NCBI GenBank assembly: GCA_025506515.1
Contig: CM046453.1
Coordinates: 46,732,395 to 46,796,394, forward strand
Origin: Flaveria trinervia
Taxonomy: Eukaryota; Streptophyta; Magnoliopsida; Asterales; Asteraceae
DNA length: 64,000 bases
Direction of reading: 5' to 3'
Part shown: in pieces, positions 11,740 through 22,903 of the stretch
Numbering within the stretch: position 1 is the first letter of the stretch
Layout of the letters: every line of letters starts with the position of its first letter
Translations under genes and position numbers: made by a program
The notes under the pieces: model-generated
The model's database searches: none
Told to the model about the DNA's origin: nothing
The model's input: only the letters and a program-made list of their open reading frames with translations

Positions 11740-14700
11740 TTGCAGGGTTCTTCAGCATGCCAAAGGAGCATCTGGTATGTAGACAGTGGAGGATCTATGC
11801 ATATGACAGGGAGCAGTTCTCTTCTTAATGACTACTCTCAAGGAAAGAAGGGATTTGTTTCATTTGGAAATGATGCTAAGGGTTACATCATCGGGAAAGG
11901 ATATGTGTCTAATGGAGAACTCAGATTTGATGATGTTAACCATGTGGAGAATCTCAAGTATAATCTACTGAGTGTCAGTCAGATGTGTGATAAAGGGCAT
12001 GTTGCACTTTTCACAAGCCAGAACTGCAGGATTCTGTCATCCTAAGTTCTGAGGCTGATTGACAAGGTATTGGATGAACATACTCTCCTGAAGGCCAACA
12101 GGATTGGAAGAGTATATGCCCTGGATTTGTCAAAGAAGATTGATTTGAAGGGTCATCATTGGTTGTTCTCCAAAGCCTCTCCTCAGGAATCTAAACTGTG
12201 GCACAGAAGGCTGGGTCATGTACATCTCAAAAACATGAATCAGCTGATCCACAATAGTTTAGTGAGAGGTCTATCAATAAAGGAGTTCTACTGTGATGAA
12301 ACCTGCACTGCTTGTTTGAAAGGAAAACAACACAAAGTCTCATTCCCTCCTATTGAAGAACCTAAGTCCACTGCCTGCTTGCCGTTACTGCACATGGATC
12401 TATTTTGTCCTGTGAGAGTGATGAGCATGGCAAAGAAGAAATACTGTCTGGTAATTGTGGATGATTACTCCAGATTTGTATGGACTTTTTTCTTGCATTC
12501 AAAGGATGAGGTTGCTCGGACGATTATAAACTTTGTGTTGTATGTTGAGAAGCAGTATTCCCTATCAGTCAAGTGTATAAGGAGTGATAATGGAACAGAA
12601 TTCAGAAACCATACACTTGATGATTTTTATCTCTCAAAGGGAATCAAGAGGCAGTTTAGCATCCCAAGGACTCCAGAACAAAATGAGTAGTGGAGAGAAA
12701 GAACAGGACCCTAATTGAAGCTGCAAGGTCCATGTTGGCTGACTCTGGTTTGCCATTGACCTTTTGGGCTGAAGCTGTCAACACAGCTTGCTATGTGCAG
12801 AATAGAGTTCTAGTAAATCAGAGGTTGATGAAGACTCCATATGAAGTTCTACATCATTTGGCTCCTCTAATTTCATTCTTCAAAGCATTTGGGTGTCCTT
12901 GTTTCATTCTCAATACAAAGGATCAACTCCACAAATTTGATCCTAAGGTGGATGCAGGGTATTTTGTAGGATATTCATCCACATGCAACGCTTACAGAGT
13001 CTTCAACTGTAGAACAAAGATAGTTGAAGAAACCTTGCATGTGAAGTTCAATGAATCTCCTAAGGATAAAATTCCACAAAACCCTGTGGAGTTGTTTGAT
13101 CTGGACATACTGCAATATGTTCCTTATCAACCTCCAGGTGTTGCAGATCATGTGAATAAATCATCTTCTGCAGCAAGTCTTCCACCTGGTGGTACTGAAG
13201 ATGATGATGATATCAGTACTCACCTTTTCAAGTTTAGTGATCAACTGCCTGAGTCCACTAAACTTGATGTTTATGTAGCTTCAGCAGCTCCATCCACAAC
13301 AAATGCTTATGAGATTTCTAACTCCTCTACATCATTTGAATTGCCATCTCATACTTGGTTTCAAGAGTCTGGATCAACATATGTTGCTGCTAAACCTGCT
13401 ACAAACACGTGCACTCATTTTATAGTGTACCAAGAGCTGAAGAATCACCCCATGTCTCAAATCATTGGTGATATCAATGCTGGTGTCTCAACCAGAAGTC
13501 AATTGTCCAACTTCTGCTTCTATGCTCTCTTCATCAGTCAGCTAGAGCCAAAGAACTATCATGTTGCTTTAAGAGACAATGGATGGGTTGATGCCATGCA
13601 GCTTGAGCTACTTCAGTTCAAAAAGCAGCAAGTGTGGGAACTGGTTCCTCTACCCCTAGGTAAGTGTGCAATAGGCACTAAGTGGGTGTTTAGGAATAAA
13701 ACTGATGAAAATGGGCTTATTGTCAAGAACAAGGCTAGACTGGTTGTACAAGGGTTTTCACAAGAAGAAGGTATTGATTATGATGAAACCTTTGCCCCTG
13801 TAGCCAGACTAGAAGCAATTAGATTGTTCTTAGCCTATGTTGGATTCCACAATCTTAAAGTTTTTCAAATGGATGTCAAAAGTGCTTTTTTATATGGAAA
13901 AATAAAAGAAGAGGTTTATGTGTGTCAACCACCAGTTTTGAGGACAATAAACGTCCTGATTGGGTGTATAAACTTGATAAGGCTCTTTATGGGTTGAAGC
14001 AAGCTCCTAAAGCCTGGTATGAAACACTTTCAAATTTTCTTCTTCAGAATAATTTCACTAGAGGCTCCATAGATAAAACTTTGTTTGTTAATAAAATGGA
14101 TTAGCATAAGCTACTTGTTCAAATTTATGTTAATGATATAATTTTTGCATCCTCTAATCCCCAGTTATGTGATGATTTTACAAGTTTAATGAAACAAAAG
14201 TTTGAAATGAGTGCAATGGGAGAATTACAGTTCTTTCTAGGCTTGCAAATCAAACAAAAGGTTGATGGAACCTTCATTCATCAGTCAAAATATACAAAAA
14301 ATCTTTTGAATAAGTTTGATTTAAAAAACTTTAAGCCCTGTTCTACTCCCATGTGCAACACCACACAACTGGATGTAGATCAGAAAGGTAAAGTTATTGA
14401 TGAAACACTTTACAGGTGTATGGTTGGGTCCTTGATGTACTTAACAGCTTCTAGACCAGATATTATGTTTGCAACTTGTGTTTGTGCTAGATTTCAGGCT
14501 GCTCCTAAAGAGTCTCATTTGATTGCAGTCAAGAGGATCTTTAGATATCTGCAAGGTACACAATATCTAGGTCTTTGGTATTCCACTGGACACTCTTGCA
14601 AATTAGTTGCTTTTTCTGATAGTGACGATGTAGGGTGTAAGTTAACCAGAAAGTCAACTTCTGGTGGATGTCAATTCCTAGGCAACTGTTTGATTTCTTG

Positions 14701-15070
14701 GCAGAGTAAGAAACAAACATCTGTTGCTACATCCACTGCTGAAGCAGAGTACATTGCTGCTGCAAGTTGTACATCTCAGGTACTCTGGCTTCAGAACCAA
14801 TTACTGGATTATGGCATTACAGAGACTAAGACTCCATTATTAATGGATAGTGCTTTAGCTCTATGTATTGTCAAGAATCCAGTCCAGCATTCTAGGACCA
14901 AACATATAGAGATCAAACACCATTTTATTAGGGATTGTTTTGAAAAAGGTATGATTGATCCAAAGTTTGTGCCAAGTGCTGATGAGCTTGCAGATATATT
15001 CACTAAGCCTTTGGATAGTTCAATTTTCCAAAACCTTGTGTTAAGGCTTGGTATGTTACAGCTAGAATAA
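11740..15070 (+). pseudogene. pol of element B, broken
   Basis: Copia polyprotein. Protease core YVDSGGSMHMTG (near 11780); pre-integrase and zinc site (HRRLGH ... CTACLKGK, 12200-12330); integrase core (HMDLF, VDDYSRFVW, then ERKNRTLIEAARSML at 12690); reverse transcriptase (TKWVFRNK ... FQMDVKSAFLYG, 13680-13900); RNase H (KSTSGGCQFLG ... AEAEYIAAAS, 14650-14770). The end is LRLGMLQLE with the stop at 15068-15070, as in A and D. A one-base loss at about 12685 breaks the frame before ERKNR, another shift lies near 13930, and a TAG is at 14102-14104. The RT active site reads YVND (AAT at 14132-14134), losing the first catalytic aspartate. Inactive. Confidence 0.9.
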
Positions 15071-15709
15071 GTGACAAGTACTGATGATCTCAGTAAACAA
15101 GTGCTCATGACCATTAGTAAACATGTCACAAATATGTACTGATTCTGTTATAGAAACTGATGCAGTTACAAACTATTGATGTAGTTATAACTACTAATGT
15201 CAATAGAAACAGGTAAGTACTAATGTCCTCTGAAACAGATAAGTACTAATTTCCTATGAAACAACTGAAAACAGCTAAAAAGTCTGATGAGTAAGTGTGG
15301 AGGACAGTATGAAACAGCTGAAAAGCTAAGAATTGACGAAAACTACTGATGAGAATTTTCTCTTCAGTCGTTTCCACAAACTGCTGTTTCACCTTAAACA
15401 ACTGATGACAAAACCATGTCTTCAGTAGTTTCACAACTACTGATGACTAACACCAAGCTCTCAGTTGTTTTCTACACCTGAAGACAAAACCAAGGTTTTC
15501 AGTAGTTTCATAACTACTAATGACTAAAACCAAGTCTTCAGTTTTCAAATGTCTGATAGTTAAAACCAAGTCTTCAGTTGTTTCCATACAACTACTGACA
15601 ACACCAACACTTTCAGTCATTTTCTTTTCAGCCTTTTCTTAACCTTTAAACACATGCACTTATAGCCGAATGTTTCATTAGCCATTTTCTATCCTTTTCT
15701 CGCTCAACA
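15071..15709 (+). repeat. Spacer of element B between pol and ORF2, CAGTAGTT motif array
   Basis: No gene. Repeated ACTACTGAT / CAGTAGTTGT words cover most of the stretch, with stem-loops such as CAGTAGTT-TCAC-AACTACTG near 15423-15445 and a variant near 15505. The equivalent stretch of A (1973-2549) has the same content in the opposite orientation. Confidence 0.7.
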
Positions 15710-18700
15710 ATGGCAACCATGAAACTCAAACCTAGACACAACTGTGTTGCCTACCTCTCGAAATCGGCCTTCTGGAACAAATTTGATAATGCCATCGATC
15801 TTATGGTGGATTCCCGATACCGAATTGCTTTTCTTTTGAATCCTACCATATACCCCGATTCCTTACACCAATTCTGGACCAACGTCTTTGTCCCAACTGG
15901 TGCAAATGATAGCCAAATCACTCTCCAGTCGTTGGTCAACCACAAACAGGTGATAATCACCCCCGACATCATTCGCAAAACCCTAAATTTGCATGATGGC
16001 ACCTGTATTATAGAACACCCAAAAGGCACCATTGATATGTCTTTCATCAACAACGGGTATGAAGGAGACTTAAGTGCTACAACCATTCTCAAAAAGCACT
16101 TCCATGATGCTGAAAGACGTATCTTTCACATGGTGAATGTCTGTCTTGCTCCAAAGACATCTTCATGGGATCAGATGTCCTCAAGATGGCAACAGGTATT
16201 GTATTCTATCATTGAATGACAAACTCTAAATTTTTCTGAGATAGTGTTTATGGAACTTAAGGATCTGGCTCATAAACCTGTGACAAATAGATGGCTACTA
16301 TATCCCAGGTTTCTGATGGCCATAATTTTAAATCAATTAAAATATAACGGCCTTGTTGGTCTTGGAGTCCCTGCTCCAGCTGTTTTAGCTGAGGTATACT
16401 CTAGACATAACTCTGACCCTACTCTCAAAGGGGCTGCCCGGCTGCTCAAACCCAAGCAGAGGGAACCCACAGCCTCCACTTCCAGATCCAAAGTCCCAAC
16501 CAAACCCACACCCCAAAAGCCCAAAAAAACTACTTAGGGAGATGAGTCCCTTGAGGATGCCCATGTACCACCAATACAGGAAACACATACTGGTTCTAAC
16601 CCCACAGTCATGTCAAAGACTCAACCAGTTGAAACTGCAGAGGTATCCTCTCAACAGGATCCTGTTGCAATAACAATTGGGGATACCACATTACTGCAAC
16701 CTATCTCAGTTGAGAAGGTTACCATTGAAGAGCATCTCTCACCCCGGGTGCAATCTGCTTCTGACCAATCTCCAAATGCAACCGCCCCTCAAAGCCCAAC
16801 CCTTATAGTTGCTAAAGTGCTGAGTCAGCTGCATTCCTCACCCCCTCCCCAGAAACCAATTAACATTGGGAATACCTCAACAATTGTGGGAGAGGACCAA
16901 AATGCTGCTGATAACCCACAGCACAGGGGTTATAATGTTCAATCTCCAAGTGTAGAAGAGGAGGTTAGAACATCTGGTCAAGCTGCCACTTCTACTGATT
17001 CAGCAAATGAACAGGATGAAGTTGGTACCATATATAAGACCTCACCAGAGGCATCTGCCAATGAAGGACAAAGTCCTGAGGCAGGAAGTCCCCAGAACCA
17101 AGAACAAGGGGCACATGCATATACTGATCTACACTCAGGGCATGTACATCCTGATTTAATCAGGAGGTCAGATGATTCAGCAAAGACTGATGATGACCTG
17201 GGCTTTTTCATCGATGTGTTAGCCCATAGCACAATCCTAGAGACTGAGGTGAGTAGACTCAAAGAGCTGCTAGCCAAAATGTCTCAGGATGAAAGTCCAT
17301 CTATCCCCATTGACCCACAAATGGCACCTTCATTTAAAGGTTCACCAAACACACAGCCAATACACTTAACTAAGCCACCAGCCACTACTTTTGGCACCAC
17401 TCTCAGGGACAGAACCCCTTGAGCAGATGGTTGCAACCTTACAAAACTCCTTACCTCTCATCACTCCCATCATCACTGAGATAGTACATAAAGACATTGA
17501 TGAGAGGATCTCCTCAAATCTCCAAACACTTGTTGATGATGCTGTGCAAAAGTCCCTTTCTGCCATTCAAACCCCTGAACCCAATGCACCAAAAAGGGGG
17601 AGTCTAAGGCAGTAAAAGAAAGAAAGAGAAAGAGAGTGGTCGATGAGAAACAACAAGAAGAAGAAAAGGAGCTAGAGAAAGAGAAACAACTGATCACTTA
17701 TAAAAGGAAGAAAAGTGCTGAAACACAAGAGCATGTTGGAGAGAAATCCTTAGAAGATCTGGTTAAAGAAGCTGATGAAGCTCACAGCAGATCTATGGAC
17801 AGAATAATAGACCAACTCTTTAGACAGGGCTTTGATACAGCCACTTTAGACACTGAGATCAGAAGGCTGGAAGTTAAGGAAATACAAGAAAGATATGCTA
17901 GTTACAATGTGATGGATAGGGATAGGTTGGAGATAATGATCAGATTTATTGCAAAATACTTGGGAAGATCATTGATTGAAATCAAATCATGGACCAGAGA
18001 CAGTATTCTCGCAATAACCACCAGAATCTGTTCTTCTGAAGCATTCAATAAGGGGTTAATTATAGAAGCATTGGATGAGGCACGTGTTGGGAAGAGAACT
18101 GATATGGCCAAGCTCTCCAAAGCCAAACTTACCACAAAAATGCTAGATCAACCTTCCCTAACTCCAACTCATAAACAACCAACTCCAAAACCTGCCAACC
18201 CTATCCCTAAACCAAAACCACTCACAACTCAACCCACAAAACCAATTCCATTACCTCAAAAACCACCTCAAACCACACCCAGTGATGCACCCAGAAGGAG
18301 GAGAAAGGTGTTGAGGGTAGAAGAAGAAGAAGAAGAGGATGCTAATGAAGACAGTCTGCCAATCTCTGCTGTTCTCAAACTTCAAACACCTGAGCCCAGA
18401 AGTCAACAAATGATCACACATGACTTGCAAATGCAAATGGTGAAAGTGAAGATTGAAGAAGCAGAACAGCAGAAGCAACATGATGAGCAATTTCTCAAAA
18501 TGGTTGACAAGGACTTCCCTCAGTCCTCATCCATTCAAGAAATGAAGAAACAAGCTTTCAGGCTGTACACTCTTAGACATACATTCCAACATCAAAGAGA
18601 AAGAGTGAGAATTTGGCCAGACCCCAGGGTAAGTTCCAGAATTCATAAGAAGAACATACCAAGTAGATATCATGGCCAAGTGAAAAAGACTTTGAATGCT

Positions 18701-19229
18701 GCAATTATGTTGGCTGTGGTAGTCTCACCCTGGGAGATTATAGAAGAATTCAAGAGAGCACACAACTCAAAGACAACCCCTCAATCTATACTTGAACACA
18801 AAATGATCAAGAAGGGGTTGTTATACAAGAGACTTGAACATCTTCAAAAGAGTGAACTCCAGTTGTTGCTAGAAGGCTCTCATCCAGATGAATTCGCATA
18901 CAGAGAGATCACAACTGTTGAGTTAAAGAATGGGAAGACAGTAAGATAACTGTCTGAATATTATGGCCCAGAGTTCTTCTTTGAGGGAGAATCAGAAGAA
19001 CTCACCAAGGAGGAACAAGTTGTTCTCCTTGAGGCCTATGCAAGAGAGTCTTATAGGCTCATCAATGGGAATTAGGTTTCATGGTTGGGACAAGACTCTG
19101 TGTCCAGTTTCCCTAAGACAGAGTTCCCTTCCATACTTAGCCAATCAAAAAATCAAAAACCTTTTCCCGGCCTGTGCTTACATGATTACCTCTGAAGCTG
19201 ATCAAGAGGGTGTTCCTGCCAAAGAATAA
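15710..19229 (+). pseudogene. ORF2 of element B: large unknown protein between pol and 3' LTR
   Basis: About 1,170 codons if intact; the most complete ORF2 in the window. The ATG at 15710 (MATMKLKPRHNCVAYL) matches the starts in A and D. N-terminal region (15710-16400): motifs IYPDSLHQFW, NNGYEGDLS, MVNVCLAPKTSSWD and WLLYPRFLM, related to the ORF2 of G and C. Then a basic Pro/Thr stretch, a low-complexity acidic linker, a Lys/Glu coiled coil (from 17636), a Pro-rich stretch (18150-18290), a run of glutamates, and a C-terminal domain (18580-19229). Breaks: TGA 16217-16219 (shared with A), TAG 16535-16537, frame changes near 17420, TAA 18947-18949, shift near 19070. No signal peptide or membrane segment seen. 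Similar proteins are, from memory, common but unannotated in asterid genomes. Function unknown. Confidence 0.78.
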
Positions 19230-19272
19230 GTGGGATCATCAATAAACTTAGAGGTTTTGGCTGCATTGGTTC

Positions 19273-19282
19273 AGTGGGAGTT
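19273..19282 (+). other. Polypurine tract of element B
   Basis: CAGTGGGAGTT-type tract directly before the 3' LTR, the expected plus-strand primer position for a retroelement. Confidence 0.65.
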
Positions 19283-20051
19283 TGTTGGACCAAAAGAACC
19301 AGTGAGCCTGATCAGAAAAACCTCTAAGTCCCACAGACATTACAACTGCTGAAGAAGATCACAACAGCTGAAGACATCAGCTGATTACAAGGTCTGAAGA
19401 CAAAGTCCGAAGACAAGATCTGAAGATTTCTACTGAAGACAAAGTCTGAAAGTAAAGTACTGAAGACAAATTCTGAAAGTGAAGTACTGAAGACAAAGTC
19501 TGAAGCTATCAGCTGAAGACAACGTCTGAAGTAAAAGTCTAAAGAACAAAGAGTGAAGACAAAGACTGAAGACTAGAGTCATCAGTAGTTGTCACAACAG
19601 CTGAAGTTATTAACTTCAGTAGTTGTGATGGTTTTCCTTTTCAGTACTTGTAATTTACTTTTTCAGTAGTTTATAGTTTCAGTAGTTTTAGTTCAGTAGT
19701 TTTATGTTTTTATACTTAGCATTCTCTGAGATGTGATCAGTTGTTGAGAACATTCTCAATAGTTTGCATAGTGTCAGTTGTTTGTATAAATCTGTTAGAT
19801 GTCACTATCAAGTGACATCAGCAGACGTCACATTCCTTATATAAGGTATGTTGACCTAATTGTAACGTGTGACATTCAGCCACCATAAAAGTATTTGAAT
19901 GAAATATTCCTTTTGCAGAATTCTCTCTCTCTATAACCGTTGTGCTTTTCTATTGAATATCAATTGAGTTCTTGCTAAATTGTCTAATTCATTGTTCGAA
20001 TTTTGCTGCAATCTACTCTAATTGATCAAACTTAGATCATTGATCCTAACA
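19283..20051 (+). repeat. 3' LTR of element B
   Basis: 769 bp, beginning TGTTGGACCAAAAGAACC and ending TTGATCCTAACA, homologous to 8999-9729 and 46270-47161. It contains CCTTATATAAGG (19835-19846) as a likely TATA region, an upstream TGACATCA/GACGTCAC pair (19812-19831), a dense array of CTGAAGAC / CAGTAGTT words (19330-19700) and a near-perfect 35-base hairpin (19593-19627). The next bases, GAGTA, would be the target duplication if the insertion into C was clean. Confidence 0.92.
19593..19627 (+). promoter_or_regulatory. Conserved LTR hairpin, element B
   Basis: Arms of 17 bases (19593-19609 and 19611-19627) with two mismatches around a one-base loop; the core is CACAAC..CTGAAGTTA. Equivalent hairpins occur in the LTR of A (9425-9459) and of D (46656-46690). 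The role is unknown. Confidence 0.6.
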
Positions 20052-22903
20052 GAGTAAACGTCAAAAATTTCCAACTACTGGATTTTGTGTCACCTGCAAG
20101 AAAGGCAAATAGACTAAGAAGTCTCATACGACAAAGAAAGTTCATTCCAAAGAACTGCCTCTTGAGCTTCCTCACATGGATCAGTTTGGTCCAGTTAGTA
20201 CAAGGAGCATCGCCGGTGACTTGTACTATTTTGTAGTTACAGATGACTACTCAAGATTCTCTTGGGTAATGTTTCTGAAATCCAAATCAAAAACATTTGA
20301 GTCATTCAAAGAGTTAGTAACTACATTGGAGTCTCTATACAAGCTGAAGGTAAGGCAAGTACGCTCAGAAAATGATACCGAGTTGAAGAACCAATGGATG
20401 GAGGAATTCTGCAAAGAAAAGGGAATTGTGCATCAGTTCACTTCTGCCTACACTCCACAAATGAATAGCGTTGCTGAGAGAAAGAATCGTAGCTTGATAG
20501 AGACAACACGGACGATGCTAGTAGACTCGAAACTGCCTATCCAATTTTGGAATGGGGCAGTGGCAAATGCATGTTATACTTTAAATCGAATCCTGGTGGT
20601 AAAAGTCACGGTAAGATGTGTTACGAGCTACTTCAACGATGTAAACCAAATCTAGAGTACCTCGAACCGTTTGGGGCACCTTGCACCCTTTTGAAGAAAA
20701 ACTCAGGAAGGCAAGTTCAATGAGAAGGCTAAAGAAGGAATTTTCCTAGGAAACAACATACCAAATAAGAGAGTTTACAACAACTCAACGGGTCAAGTAG
20801 AAGTGTGGTGTAACGTGGACGTTCAGAGATACACCACCCCCCAGCTGGAAAAGGACCTGACTTTCGTTTTCGATTATGATGGATTCTTTAAGTCCTTCAA
20901 TATCCCTCTCTCCACTTCTAAAGATGAGTTAGCAACAAAGATGATGTATGATGTCTTAAATGCACCACCCCTAGACTCAACAACATCCGGCTCACAAGGC
21001 TAGTCTTCTAGTAACTCAGGGGGAGCACTGGAGGTAAGTGACTCCTCTTCTGATGATGAAGAAGTGGAAAATGCTCAGGTGGATCAGGAGGAACAGGTTC
21101 CAACTACTACAAGTACACACGCATAAGATGTTGATGCCTCTAACACTTCGGAACCCCATACTCCCACTGCATCAGATACTGAACCTGTGGTTCACAATCT
21201 GGATAATGAGGTAGTTGTACCCACCACTCTTGGATCTCATCTAAATGTTTATCATCCTTTGTACAATATCATAGGGGATGTACAATCGGGAGTACAGACA
21301 AGAAATCAACTATACTTAGCTGATTATGCCTCAGTCATGGAAAAATGCTACCTTCATGACGGTGCTTATCGATGTTTAGTGTCTCAATTTGAGCCAAAAT
21401 ATGTAAGTGATGCCTTAAACAATGAGGCTTGGGTGAGTGCCATGCAAGAAGAGCTTCTTCAATTCAAGAAGTTAGGTGTGTGGACTTTGGTGGACAGACC
21501 TAAAGGTGCTAAGGTCATTGGCACTAAATGGGTTTTAAAATGCAAGAAGGATGACAAAGGGGTCATTATGAGAAACAAGGCTCGGCTTGTAGTTCAAGGA
21601 TTTCGACAAGTCGAGGGAATCGGTTACAACAAAGTGTTTGCACCCGTGGCAAGATTGGAAGCCATCCGTATCTTCCTAGCCTATGCATCGTATATGAAGA
21701 TTAAGTCTATCAGCTCGATGTGAAAAGTGCATTCCTTCATGGTGAAATCCGAGATACAGTGTACGTCAGTCAACCCGAGGGATTTGAGGATCCATATCAT
21801 CGGGACATAGTTTACAAACTGGACAAGGCTCTATACAGGCTTCATTAAGCCCTAGAGCCTAGTATGAGAATCTCTCGACTCATCTTGTGAAACACGGGTT
21901 TCGAAGAGGAGTGATTGATTGTATATTGTTTATCAAAGTGAAGGATGGTGACTTACTGCTTGTACAGGTCTATGTTGATGACATAATCTTCGATTCCAAG
22001 AACGAAGACTTATGTAAAGAATTTGAAGCAGTAATGAAAGCTGAATTTGAAATGAGTGCCATGGGAAGATGAAATTCTTTCTCGGATTAGAGGTGGATCA
22101 GACTCCATAGGGAATATTTCTACATTAGACAAAGTACGTAGCCGATATTCTTAGTCGGTTTGATATGGAGAATGCTTCCGCAGCTGGACTCCACTTGCTA
22201 CAAACCATGATATAGCGCCAGACGAGAATGGTGATCTGGTTGATGCTACAATGTACCAAGGCATGAGTGGATCTCTCATATATCTCACTGCCTCACAACC
22301 TGACATCATGTACGCAACGTGTCTCTGCTCAAGATATCAGGCGAAACCAAAAGTCAACCATCTAATTGGAGTCAAAAGGATATTTCGTTATCTGAATGGT
22401 ACCCCAACACTCGGGTTATGGTATCCACATGATGATGATTTCGAGCTTACAACTTATAGTGACTCAGATTACGGTGGTTGCAAAATGAACTACAAGTCAA
22501 CATCAGCTGGATGTCAATTATTTGGAAGAAGATTAGTCACGTGGCAATGTAAGAAGCAGACATCAGTTGCACTGTCAACATGTGAAGCTGAATATGTTGC
22601 TGCGGCAAGCTGTTGTTCTCAAATCATCTGGATTCAACAGCAAATGCGGGACTACGGTTTGAAATTCTCCAACACTCCTATATTTGTTGTTAATGCTGCT
22701 ACTATAGCCGTAACTAAAAATCCGGTCCAACATCCTAAGACCAACACATCGCTATAAATATCACTTTATAGGTGATTATTTTGAAAATAATTTAATCAAA
22801 GTTGTTAAAATTAATACGAATTTTCAACACGTTGACCTCTACACAAAAGCCTTTGATAAACCACATTTTCTATATCTATTAGAGGTCAACGACATTAAAA
22901 AGA
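20052..22903 (+). pseudogene. pol of element C (integrase to RNase H), broken
   Basis: Begins at the integrase zinc-site cysteines (CVTCKKGK) and continues with VVTDDYSRFSW, the integrase core and AERKNRSLIE (20176-20655). Then reverse transcriptase (TKWVLKCKKDDKG near 21530, YVDDIIF near 21975 with both aspartates present) and RNase H (22251-22757, SDSDYGGC ... KKQTSVALSTCEAEY). The C-terminal extension decays by about 22900. Frame changes and stops occur near 20640, 21001, 21724, 21847 and 22073. The polyprotein is too broken to be expressed whole. Confidence 0.88.

Larger units (their letters stand above)
9730..20051 (+). mobile_element. Element B: Sirevirus-like Ty1/copia retrotransposon, 5' part displaced by A
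   Basis: Same family as A. It starts inside gag (CCAAATGGCC, which in A lies near 7860) immediately after the LTR of A. It then runs through gag, pol, spacer and ORF2 to a complete 3' LTR at 19283-20051. The missing 5' LTR and gag N-terminus should lie left of the window, beyond the 3' LTR of A, if A inserted into B. The 3' LTR abuts the integrase of element C, so B in turn appears inserted in C. Reading frames are broken. Confidence 0.9.

Noticed and set aside
11703..11745. Mini-intron at the gag-pol junction of B
   Set aside because: GT...AG ends and an in-frame join are suggestive (43 bases; 40 in D at 50207-50246), but this is shorter than plant introns normally are and the upstream residues look coding.
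15710..19229. ORF2 as an envelope protein
   Set aside because: No signal peptide, transmembrane segment or glycoprotein-like pattern seen; charged, coiled-coil and Pro-rich instead.
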